A DNA stretch of 20,228 nucleotides from NCBI GenBank assembly GCA_020532365.1, contig JAJBBL010000222.1, forward strand, positions 1-20,228. The letters are read 5' to 3'. Source of the stretch: Candidatus Cloacimonadota bacterium. Lineage in GTDB: Bacteria; Cloacimonadota; Cloacimonadia; Cloacimonadales; JAJBBL01. Positions 7,738 through 15,543 of the stretch are shown here, piece after piece (positions within the stretch are counted from its first letter, which is position 1; each line of letters opens with the position of its first letter). Below the pieces are notes generated by a model that was given only the letters and a program-made list of their open reading frames with translations, was not told where the DNA came from and ran no database searches. The position numbers and the translations under genes were made by a program.

Positions 7738-9126
7738 TCAACGGTATTTATTGGGATCAATATTGTACTTATTAAAGCGATCATAAAGGTTCTGACGCTT
7801 TATACCTGATGCTTCAGCTGCCTTGGTAACATCTCCTTTGTGTTTTGTCAATAACTCTTCAACATATTTTCTGTCAAAAAGATCGCGTGCTTCAAAATAG
7901 GGGAGGTGTAGTAATCTCATATCGGTATTATCGTTAGACCCAGCTGTAGAGTTCAGGATGCTGGCAGGGAGGTCTTCAGGGAGGATAATGTTGTGTCTCG
8001 TCATTATAACAGAGTGTTCAATAGCATTTTTTAGCTCTCTAACATTGCCTTTCCACTCATAGTTGATTAGGACTGATAAGGCGGCTTCCGATATTTTAAT
8101 CACCGGCTTATTGTGCTTTTTTGAGTGCTCTTTAGTGAACTCTTGAGCCAAAAGTAGGATGTCGCCGGATCGCTCTCTTAAGGGTGGTATATGTAAATTA
8201 ACGACGTTAATACGGTAGAACAAGTCTTCACGGAAATTACCATTTTTGACCTCGCTTTCAATGTCTTTATTAGATGCGGTGATAATTCTTACGTCGACGC
8301 TAATATCGGTGTCTCCACCGACTTGGCGTATAACACCCTTTTCCAGTACTCTAAGTAGTTTGATTTGGAAAGCGGGGGAGGTCTCGGTAAGTTCGTCTAA
8401 GAAAAGAGTACCCCCATTTGCTTCTTGAAAGTATCCAATTTTATCTCTAATGGCGTCTGTAAAGGAGCCTTTTTTGTGACCAAACAGAGTGCTCTCCAAG
8501 AGTGTTTCAGGTAAACTACCACAGTTAACAGCGACAAATCTCTTATCTTTTCTTTTACTGTTTTTCCAAATCAGGTCAGCAAATAACTCTTTACCGACCC
8601 CTGTCTCACCAGTTATCATAACGGTAGTGTCGAGCGGAGCTATCAGGTTAACTTTTTCCATCAGTTTTTGTATTTCAATGCTGTTTCCCACAATATTAGA
8701 CCTTTCAAAGTCGTCCGAAAGCCTCTTCCTAAGTCGTGCTATTTCTTCACTTTGCCAGTGTAGTTTCATAATACGATCTATGGTAAGGTTCATAATTTCA
8801 TGGTCTTCTACAGGCTTTTCGATAAAGTCTTCAGCACCGTTTTTAATAGCTTCAACTGCAGTTTTAATTGAGGCTTTACCGCTAATAACGATGACCGCTA
8901 TTTGAGGATACTTCTTTTTAATAATGGGCAATAATTCTAAGCCACTCATAGAGGGCATCACAAGGTCTGTCATAACGATATGATAGCTTTTGTTTTCCAG
9001 AGCGTACAGAGCGTCTTCAGCTGAGACAGCAGTATCTACGTCATAGTAGTTATCTAAGTGTCGTTTAAAAATATCCCGTGTATCCTCTTCATCGTCTACA
9101 ACTAATATTCTTGGCTTATCATCCAT
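7738..9126 (-). CDS. NtrC-type sigma-54-dependent response regulator
   Basis: This encodes a 462-residue bacterial enhancer-binding protein. An N-terminal receiver domain (about 5-120) has acidic-pocket residues in LVVDDEED, phospho-acceptor Asp54 (MTDLVMP) and Lys at IEKP. A central AAA+ ATPase follows (about 145-375) with Walker A GETGVGKE (173-180), the sigma-54-contacting loop as GSFTDA (220-225) rather than GAFTGA, Walker B GGTLFLDE (about 238-245) and FREDLFYR. A Fis-type helix-turn-helix sits at the C-terminus (about 423-459, GDVTKAAEASGIKRQNLYDR). Such proteins remodel sigma-54 RNA polymerase after phosphorylation. The frame opens at an ATG at 9135, but AGAGG touches that codon directly, whereas the ATG at 9126 has AGAGG 9 nt upstream; I therefore favour 9126. 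It is the last gene of a kinase-kinase-regulator operon and lies directly upstream of the efflux operon. Confidence 0.93.
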   Translation of the reverse strand: MDDKPRILVVDDEEDTRDIFKRHLDNYYDVDTAVSAEDALYALENKSYHIVMTDLVMPSMSGLELLPIIKKKYPQIAVIVISGKASIKTAVEAIKNGAEDFIEKPVEDHEIMNLTIDRIMKLHWQSEEIARLRKRLSDDFERSNIVGNSIEIQKLMEKVNLIAPLDTTVMITGETGVGKELFADLIWKNSKRKDKRFVAVNCGSLPETLLESTLFGHKKGSFTDAIRDKIGYFQEANGGTLFLDELTETSPAFQIKLLRVLEKGVIRQVGGDTDISVDVRIITASNKDIESEVKNGNFREDLFYRINVVNLHIPPLRERSGDILLLAQEFTKEHSKKHNKPVIKISEAALSVLINYEWKGNVRELKNAIEHSVIMTRHNIILPEDLPASILNSTAGSNDNTDMRLLHLPYFEARDLFDRKYVEELLTKHKGDVTKAAEASGIKRQNLYDRFNKYNIDPNKYR

Positions 9127-9159
9127 TTTAGTCATCCTCTAATTTATTGTAGTGTGGCA

Positions 9160-11292
9160 TCAACTCTTTTTGAAGTATAGGGTAAAGGTGCTCCCGACAT
9201 TAGGTATTGAAGAGACTTCAATTTTACCCTCATATTTTTCCATAATGCTCCGGGTGATAGAGAGTCCTAAGCCGAATCCTGTCCCTAAATCGCTCCATTT
9301 AGTTGAATAGTCAGGCTCGAAAATTCTCTCTATATTGTCAGGTTCAATACCGATGCCAGTATCTTTTATCTCTACTATTATATAATTATCTTTTAGATGA
9401 GTGTTAACAGTCAACTCCTTTTTCTCTCGAGTCTCCATAGACTGAATAGCGTTGTTCAAAAGGTTGGCGATACATAGTGATATCTCACCTGCAGTAGCGT
9501 TGATTTTCAGCTCTTGTTCGGATAAGTTCTTTATCAACTTTACGTTCTGTGCGTAGAATGTATTATGATTACACATTTCAAGCTCTTGATTTACTATATC
9601 GTTAATATTAAGAGGTCTCATCATTGAAATGCTATCCTCTCTAATTTTGGAGAGTAGTAGCTTCACCATTTTGGCGATATTGTTCCCAGCCTGATGTATT
9701 TTCTCAACATCAATTAGGTCGGGGTGTTCTTTCTTTATTAGTTGAGCGTAGCCGACAATAGAGTTTAGTGGCGAGTTTATATTATGGACAATTCCTTCGA
9801 CAAGTCTACCCAGTTCGGCCAAGCGGTTACTTTTGATCAGTTCAAGCTCGAGTCTTTCTCTTGCTTTCTGTTCTCTTGTTTCTTTGGTAATATCGGTGAT
9901 GCTGGTAACGTAGCGTAGTCCACTTGAGTCATCCACCGCTTTAATATTGAAGATAACAAATTTGACAAACTTTTGTTGGTGCGGGTTATTCAAAACCAAA
10001 CGGGGGATAAACAACCCTTGTTCTTTAGCTCTCTTTTGGAGTTTATCACTCATCTCCACGAGCTCAGGGAGGTATTTACCAAGGATTTCTTGGTATGAAG
10101 TGGCGTCAAACAGCTGTAATGCTTTTGGGTTACAGAGTATAATCTTGAAAGAGCTGTCCATCCATAAGATAGCGGAATCTAAGTTGTTGATAATGATTTT
10201 ATATTCTAATAGAGACTGGCTATACCGATTCAAAGATTGGTTCATCTGGTTGAAAGTGTTAACTATTTCACCGAGTATTCCATGATATGCTTTATCCATT
10301 GAAATGATATTAGCTGGATTCTGTTCAATCTCTTTCATAGTCAGGTTGAGCTCTTCCAGAGGGGCTATGATTTTGCGACTAAACCAAGCACCAGAGATAC
10401 TGATCATCAGTAGAGACATCGCTAAAATGATAAGTAAAAAGACTAAAAGTCCTCGATGAGCAAAGTTATTATAATCTCGGTTATATGGCTGGATAATATA
10501 GAGGGTTGGCTCTTCAAAAACATCGTATCTGACAAACAGGCTTGTGGCCGCATCCCTTGCGATCCGCAAATTGGCATTTTCGCGTTGTGACGCAGTAGCT
10601 TTGCCGATCAGAGATTTTAGAAAGTTAAGGTGACTCTTTTGGTTATCTGGCAGATGGAGCAAGTCAAGATTATCGATAGTAGAGAAAGGGAATGTAGTTA
10701 AACCCGATATCCCCTCATAGTTTTTGAGTGAGAAGAGTTCAAGATAAGTTAATATACCAAGCAATTCAAGGTCATCATTTTCATCAGGGCTATAGAGATA
10801 TTCATAAGTTAGAAGGAAGGTTTCATTACCTAAGAGAATAGGGAAGAACCCTTTCTGAACAGCTTTTTGAGACTGGACGAGCTCTTTAAGATAGTCTTTC
10901 AAAAAGATGAGCTGGTTTCCACACAATATTTCAGCATTGGTGTCATACACACCGACAATACCGTTATACCCTTCAAAATGCTGTTCTACAAATTGTTGTG
11001 CGGTACTACACTTCCCTCTTTTTATAGCGTTCACAAATTTTTCATTATCGGCTAACTTCTGGATTACAGAAAGTTTGTCTCTCTCATAGCTATCGTATTC
11101 ATTATTAATTTTAGTGAGCGACTCGTTTGACTGCTTATCTTCATGTTGTTTGATACTCATTCTAACAATTTGCCACTCTAAGAGGGTAAAGATTGCCACC
11201 AAGGTAAATGAGACGACAAAGAAGAAGACAAAAACTCGTTTTTCATATTCTCCTTTCAGTATTTTAAGGTCTAATCTATTTTTTTTGCTCAT
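9160..11292 (-). CDS. Membrane-bound sensor histidine kinase (HAMP-PAS-HisKA-HATPase)
   Basis: This 710-residue kinase has a first membrane helix (about 19-42), an extracytoplasmic sensing region of about 240 residues (43-280), a second helix (about 281-304), a HAMP-like linker, a PAS domain (about 360-470, with ILWMDSSFKIILCNPKA) and a kinase core. The phospho-acceptor is His503 in GIVHNINSPLNSI, followed by N-box NLLNNAIQS (about 610-618), G1 DTGIGI (644-649) and G2 GFGLGLS (about 672-678). This H-box and kinase layout is typical of NtrB-like kinases that pair with NtrC-type regulators, and such a regulator gene follows after about 33 bp. The sensor region contains two cysteines (95 and 124) and a stretch GIVGVYDTNAEIL that looks Cache-like, but I do not recognise a ligand. 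The ATG at 11292 is 3 bp after the upstream gene's TAG; its ribosome-binding site is weak, suggesting coupling. Confidence 0.92.
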   Translation of the reverse strand: MSKKNRLDLKILKGEYEKRVFVFFFVVSFTLVAIFTLLEWQIVRMSIKQHEDKQSNESLTKINNEYDSYERDKLSVIQKLADNEKFVNAIKRGKCSTAQQFVEQHFEGYNGIVGVYDTNAEILCGNQLIFLKDYLKELVQSQKAVQKGFFPILLGNETFLLTYEYLYSPDENDDLELLGILTYLELFSLKNYEGISGLTTFPFSTIDNLDLLHLPDNQKSHLNFLKSLIGKATASQRENANLRIARDAATSLFVRYDVFEEPTLYIIQPYNRDYNNFAHRGLLVFLLIILAMSLLMISISGAWFSRKIIAPLEELNLTMKEIEQNPANIISMDKAYHGILGEIVNTFNQMNQSLNRYSQSLLEYKIIINNLDSAILWMDSSFKIILCNPKALQLFDATSYQEILGKYLPELVEMSDKLQKRAKEQGLFIPRLVLNNPHQQKFVKFVIFNIKAVDDSSGLRYVTSITDITKETREQKARERLELELIKSNRLAELGRLVEGIVHNINSPLNSIVGYAQLIKKEHPDLIDVEKIHQAGNNIAKMVKLLLSKIREDSISMMRPLNINDIVNQELEMCNHNTFYAQNVKLIKNLSEQELKINATAGEISLCIANLLNNAIQSMETREKKELTVNTHLKDNYIIVEIKDTGIGIEPDNIERIFEPDYSTKWSDLGTGFGLGLSITRSIMEKYEGKIEVSSIPNVGSTFTLYFKKS

Positions 11293-11295
11293 AGG

Positions 11296-14200
11296 CTATT
11301 CACTATCAAGTATTTCTCTTATCTTACTCGCCAAGTTTTTAGCCGAGATAGGTTTTTGAACAAAGTAAACATTTTTTTCAGCAAGGGTCTTTTTAGATAT
11401 AAGGTCGTCAGTATATCCTGACATAAATAGACATTTAATATTTGGATTTATTTCGAGCATTTTATTATGCAGCTCTTGTCCGTTCATTTCGGGCATAATC
11501 ACGTCTGTAATTACAAGATCGATATTCTTAGTGGGGTCATTTAGATAGCTAAGTGCTTTCGACGGCATAGTAGTAGTTAACACAGTGTAGCCGTATCTTT
11601 CTAAGAGGGGCTGGATGACCTCTAAGATACTATTTTCATCATCTATTAGAAGAATAGTTTCGTCACCAGTTTGGTCGATATTAGTCTTTTGCTTGACTAC
11701 TGGCAATAGCTTTGAACTTGTTTTCGGAAAGTATATGCTAAAGGTGGTTCCCGCTTCGGGCCCACTCTCCACTTTAATAAATCCTTTGTTTTGTTTCACG
11801 ATTCCGTACACAGTTGCCAACCCTAAACCGGTATTTTTACCAATATCTTTTGTTGAAAAGAAGGGGATAAACAGCTGTTCACGGACTTTCTCAGACATAC
11901 CAACACCGTTATCTGTTATTTTCAATACGACAAAATCTCCATTAGGAGCCTTAGCATTATTTTTATGTGGCTTAACATCCAAGCTGCAGTTTGAAGTAGA
12001 GATAGAAATAACTCCGCTACCAACGATTGCCTCTTGTGCATTAACCAAAAGGTTGGCAACAATTTGGTCTACTTGTACAGGGTCTATTTTAACGGGCCAG
12101 AGGTTGTTCTCAGGGTTCCATTCAAGTTTAATATTTTCGAGTATCAAGCTTCTCATCATAGAGCACATATCGCCTACTGCTTTATTGAGGTCTATTACTA
12201 TTGGGTTGATAGTTTGATTTCGTGCAAAGCCTAAGAGTTGTCTTGTTATGATGGCGGAGTGTTGTGCAGCTTTTCTGATTTTGTCTAAGTATGAGCGGAA
12301 TGTAGGTGTTAGGTCAGGCTCACACTCAACTAAATCGAGATAATTAAGGATAACAGTCATCATATTATTATAGTCGTGAGCTATTCCGCCGGCGAATTTT
12401 CCGATAGTATCCATTTTTTGAGTTTGGTTCAAAATTCTTTCTATTTCTTTCTGTTCAGTGACATCAATAGCAGAGAAAGTGATTCTGCTGATATCTTGAA
12501 CTGAATTGAGAGTGGCGACGTTCAAGAAAATATCTTTAGTAGTGCCGTCTTTACATTTAAATTTAGTTTCGATATTCCCTGTTCCTTTTTCGTTCACTTG
12601 GCGTGTCAACTCGGTGCTAACTCTGAGATATTCTTCCTCATTTGGAAAAATAAATATAGAAGGCTGATGTAGCAATTCTTTTTCGGTGAATCCGGTTAGG
12701 TCACAAAGGTATTTATTAGCATCTACCAGACATCTGTCTATCAAAACTCCAATTCCTGCTGGAGCGCCCCTAAAGATTGATTGAATTTTAGCCTCACTTG
12801 CTTCCAAGGCTTCCACCATTTTCCTTTTGCTAAGAGCAACGCCAATACTGGCTCCAACATCTTCCAAAAACTCAATCAAGTCCAAAGATAGCATATCTTT
12901 TTTACGGTCACACAGTTGGATCAGCCCAATGATGTTATCTTTGCTTACTAAGGGGATAAGGGCGATCGATTCATAGTTTTCCATAGCACATCTTCTTTGA
13001 TTTGGTAGAGGTCTCTTTTCTGGGCTTAATGATTCAGTCAACAGGCTACTGGAGTTAGTCCAAAAGCTTCCTTTTTTAGTGAAATAAGGTTTATGGGGGT
13101 TAAACTTACGGCTCAAGACTCTACCACACATAAATTTCATAATAGGTGTGTTATAGGAGTTTTCAGTGTGTTTATTCTCTTCAGTGAAGACGCAGAGTTT
13201 ATGTTCATTTTTAATAAAATGTTCTGGGAGTCCATTAGTAAGAAAGTAAGGGTAACTATTCCCTTTTTGCAATCTAATTCCGACCGCTTCCGCCCCTGTA
13301 TTCTCTTTAATCATTCTCAGAACATCTTTAAGGATTTCTGTTAAATCATCACCTCTATTAAGGCTGGTTAGAAGGGCTATAGCCAGATCTTTTTTATCTT
13401 CTTGAAGCTTACGTTCCGTGATATCACGGCCTACAGACACATATTCAATAAGTCTTCCCTCTTTATCAAAGATAGGTTTATCTCCCCATTGTTGCCAAAC
13501 TTTTTGACCATTAGCGAGGATAGCCGAGTGCTCATAAAATGAGGCTTGTCCCTTTTCTTTAACCAGCTTAAGGTGATTACGGATGCCATCTCTTTCCTCT
13601 ACAGGGGTTAGCTCGTGAATGTTTAGACCAATCAGCTCTTGTCGGCTTTTACCAAAAGCCCGGCAATAGGCTTCGTTAACGTAGGTAATAGTGCCGTCAG
13701 GTTTATATCTACAGATCATTTCGTTTTGTGATTCAACCAAAGACTGATACATATCTTCACTGATGACAAGTTTTTCTTCTACCTCAAGTCTGGCCAATAG
13801 TTGTCCTACCTGTCTACTAAACACCTCAGCATATGAGTTGTTATTGAACTTTGTTTCTTTCGGCATAAAGAGGGTGAAGTCGCCAAGTATTCTATTCCCT
13901 TTGTTTATATTAAGTAGTACGACATCCCCAATATCATTATTTTTCTCGATTAAATTAGTAAGTTCAGGTGGTAAAAGGTTCTGTGTCAGGGTAGTTAGAG
14001 AAGGAAGAATCGTCGTAACGCTATTTCTTATAGATTTGTTGAGAGCAAAATCATAGTCCCATTCAGAGCCAATAATATTCAAGTTAAGTGTTGATTCAGA
14101 GTGTTTGATAAGGTCTAAATCGCCGGACATTGCTTTAGTGATCAGCTTTTTACTTCTACTGTCATACTGGGAAAACAAAGCAAATTTAGCGTCTGTAAGG

Positions 14201-14655
14201 GTCAGCATCGTATCGGTAAAGAGCTGATAGTCCAAGTTTTCAATAGTCATATTAAGCAGTTTCTCTGAGATCATCATTAATTCGTCTTGCTTAACGTTAG
14301 ACAGGTGTGTAAACAAGGTCGTAAAGTATCCATACTGCTCACTAAAAGCGAAAACCTTGTACCACCTATTTAGGGACTCAGAGAAGCTTTCGAACGATAT
14401 GTTTTTCCCTTTTAGAGCCACTTCCCCGTATATTTTAATCCAATCTATCTGATCCTGTTCAATATCGACGATAACCTCTTTGATGCTTTTATTAACAATC
14501 TCATTAGACTTAAGTCCCGTAAACAGTTCAAATGTCTTATTAGTTTCTAAAAAGATGTAGTCAACCACCCTGTTTTCGTTATCTACTACAACTTTATGGT
14601 GAGAGTAGCCTATTACAGATTGTTTTAATAAGCTTAGGTTATAAGCCTGCTTCAT
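11296..14655 (-). CDS. Soluble hybrid histidine kinase (PAS-GAF-PAS-GAF-PAS-HisKA-HATPase-REC)
   Basis: This 1119-residue multi-sensor kinase has no membrane helix or signal peptide, so it should be cytoplasmic. Domains in order are a PAS-like region (about 5-110), a GAF-like region (about 127-292), PAS with a PAC segment (about 302-415), a second GAF (about 425-610), PAS (about 621-738), HisKA with His760 in GGIAHDYNNMM, HATPase with N-box NLLVNAQEAI, G1 DNGVGM (915-920) and G2 GLGLA (943-947), and a C-terminal receiver (about 1000-1116) with Asp1005/1006, phospho-acceptor Asp1051 (ITDVIMPEMNG), Ser1079 and Lys1101. The second GAF has CGRVL, a GSFWTNSSS stretch and an RRCAMENYESIALIPL stretch, a version I recall from other hybrid kinases. 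The ATG at 14655 has GGAG 8 nt upstream. It heads the two-kinase, one-regulator operon; its own receiver suggests a phosphorelay or feedback role. Confidence 0.92.
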   Translation of the reverse strand: MKQAYNLSLLKQSVIGYSHHKVVVDNENRVVDYIFLETNKTFELFTGLKSNEIVNKSIKEVIVDIEQDQIDWIKIYGEVALKGKNISFESFSESLNRWYKVFAFSEQYGYFTTLFTHLSNVKQDELMMISEKLLNMTIENLDYQLFTDTMLTLTDAKFALFSQYDSRSKKLITKAMSGDLDLIKHSESTLNLNIIGSEWDYDFALNKSIRNSVTTILPSLTTLTQNLLPPELTNLIEKNNDIGDVVLLNINKGNRILGDFTLFMPKETKFNNNSYAEVFSRQVGQLLARLEVEEKLVISEDMYQSLVESQNEMICRYKPDGTITYVNEAYCRAFGKSRQELIGLNIHELTPVEERDGIRNHLKLVKEKGQASFYEHSAILANGQKVWQQWGDKPIFDKEGRLIEYVSVGRDITERKLQEDKKDLAIALLTSLNRGDDLTEILKDVLRMIKENTGAEAVGIRLQKGNSYPYFLTNGLPEHFIKNEHKLCVFTEENKHTENSYNTPIMKFMCGRVLSRKFNPHKPYFTKKGSFWTNSSSLLTESLSPEKRPLPNQRRCAMENYESIALIPLVSKDNIIGLIQLCDRKKDMLSLDLIEFLEDVGASIGVALSKRKMVEALEASEAKIQSIFRGAPAGIGVLIDRCLVDANKYLCDLTGFTEKELLHQPSIFIFPNEEEYLRVSTELTRQVNEKGTGNIETKFKCKDGTTKDIFLNVATLNSVQDISRITFSAIDVTEQKEIERILNQTQKMDTIGKFAGGIAHDYNNMMTVILNYLDLVECEPDLTPTFRSYLDKIRKAAQHSAIITRQLLGFARNQTINPIVIDLNKAVGDMCSMMRSLILENIKLEWNPENNLWPVKIDPVQVDQIVANLLVNAQEAIVGSGVISISTSNCSLDVKPHKNNAKAPNGDFVVLKITDNGVGMSEKVREQLFIPFFSTKDIGKNTGLGLATVYGIVKQNKGFIKVESGPEAGTTFSIYFPKTSSKLLPVVKQKTNIDQTGDETILLIDDENSILEVIQPLLERYGYTVLTTTMPSKALSYLNDPTKNIDLVITDVIMPEMNGQELHNKMLEINPNIKCLFMSGYTDDLISKKTLAEKNVYFVQKPISAKNLASKIREILDSE

Positions 14656-14758
14656 CTTAATACTCCTATATCAAAAATCGTATTTCTACAAACTTAAGTG
14701 CATCATTCAGAGCTTGCATAAAAGACTATATTCTAGGTGTTTGATAAACAGATGATTG
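14656..14758 (-). promoter_or_regulatory. Short intergenic region before the signalling operon
   Basis: These 103 bp separate the activase stop codon from the hybrid kinase start. A perfect TTGACA (minus strand, 14762 down to 14757) spans the activase TGA stop, but the nearest good -10-like hexamer, TAGAAT, is 21 nt downstream instead of about 17, so this is only a weak promoter candidate. I see no GG-N10-GC element and no intrinsic terminator, so read-through from the upstream apbE-activase operon into the signalling genes is possible. Confidence 0.3.
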
Positions 14759-15526
14759 TCAAGTGTTTTTAGCGGAGGCAAAAATAGCAGCTCCTAATGC
14801 TCCAGTATAAAATGGCTCTTCTATGACCAAGATTTTTTTGCCTAACACATCTTCTATGGCGTGTTTTATAGCCGAATTGAGGGCTACGCCACCGGTCAAT
14901 GCGACCGGCTCTTGCCAAAATACAGCAGATAGAAGATTCTTTACCCTCATCGCCACTGCATAGTGAACACCTTTTAGAATATCATTATGCTGATAGTTAT
15001 TGTTTATCAAGGAAATAATTTCAGACTCAGCAAAAACGACACAAGTGCTTGATATTTCTACATTATTTTCAGCTTTAAGTGCCATTTTACCCAACTCTGA
15101 GGTCGAGAGCTTAAACAGTTGTGCCACCTTTTCCAAAAAACTCCCAGTGCCTGCTGCGCATTTATCATTCATAGCAAAGTCTTCAACAATCCCCTCTTCA
15201 CTGATACAGATAGCTTTGGAGTCTTGTCCCCCTATGTCGATCAAAGTTCTGACTTCAGGATAGAGTGTAGCGACCCCTTTAGCGTGACAGCTTATTTCTG
15301 AGATATATGGATAGTCGAGTAGTTTACGTCCATAACCTGTAGTCACGATGGGGATATTAGTCTCCCCATTAACCGCCTTTATGCCTTTATTAATCAATGA
15401 CTTAGCTGTATCGAGGGGGGTAGTCCCGCTTTCGACAATATCTTTATGAACGATCCTATTTTCAGTAGCGTTCCAAAAGACAATTTTAGTATTTCGTGAC
15501 CCAATATCCAATCCTGCGCAAATCAT
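14759..15526 (-). CDS. 2-hydroxyacyl-CoA dehydratase activator-type ATPase (HgdC/BadF-BcrA family)
   Basis: This 255-residue protein has the full length of the HgdC-type activator. In known members the homodimer binds one [4Fe-4S] cluster and ATP, and drives a single high-energy electron into a partner dehydratase or benzoyl-CoA reductase. The ASKHA ATPase fold is visible from the phosphate-binding start AGLDIGSRNTK (about 4-14), TTGYGRKLL (62-70), LIDIGGQDSKAI (95-106), NDKCAAGTG (120-128), ISSTCVVFAESE (158-169) and ALTGGVALN (209-217). Both cluster-ligand cysteines of the family are present (Cys123 and Cys162). The ATG at 15526 has AGAGG 9 nt upstream; the ATG just before it runs into a stop after three codons. 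No dehydratase or reductase subunit is encoded in the window, so the partner is unknown. It follows the M16 peptidase gene by 17 bp in the same operon. Confidence 0.92.
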   Translation of the reverse strand: MICAGLDIGSRNTKIVFWNATENRIVHKDIVESGTTPLDTAKSLINKGIKAVNGETNIPIVTTGYGRKLLDYPYISEISCHAKGVATLYPEVRTLIDIGGQDSKAICISEEGIVEDFAMNDKCAAGTGSFLEKVAQLFKLSTSELGKMALKAENNVEISSTCVVFAESEIISLINNNYQHNDILKGVHYAVAMRVKNLLSAVFWQEPVALTGGVALNSAIKHAIEDVLGKKILVIEEPFYTGALGAAIFASAKNT

Positions 15527-15543
15527 TTAGTCATACCTCTAAC

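Noticed and set aside
9127..9135. ATG at 9135 as start of the NtrC-type regulator
   Set aside because: The only ribosome-binding site (AGAGG) abuts this codon with no spacer, while it is ideally placed for the in-frame ATG at 9126, three codons later.
14757..14762. Perfect TTGACA across the activase stop codon as a promoter for the signalling operon
   Set aside because: The nearest reasonable -10 (TAGAAT) is 21 nt away; kept only as a weak note in the intergenic entry.
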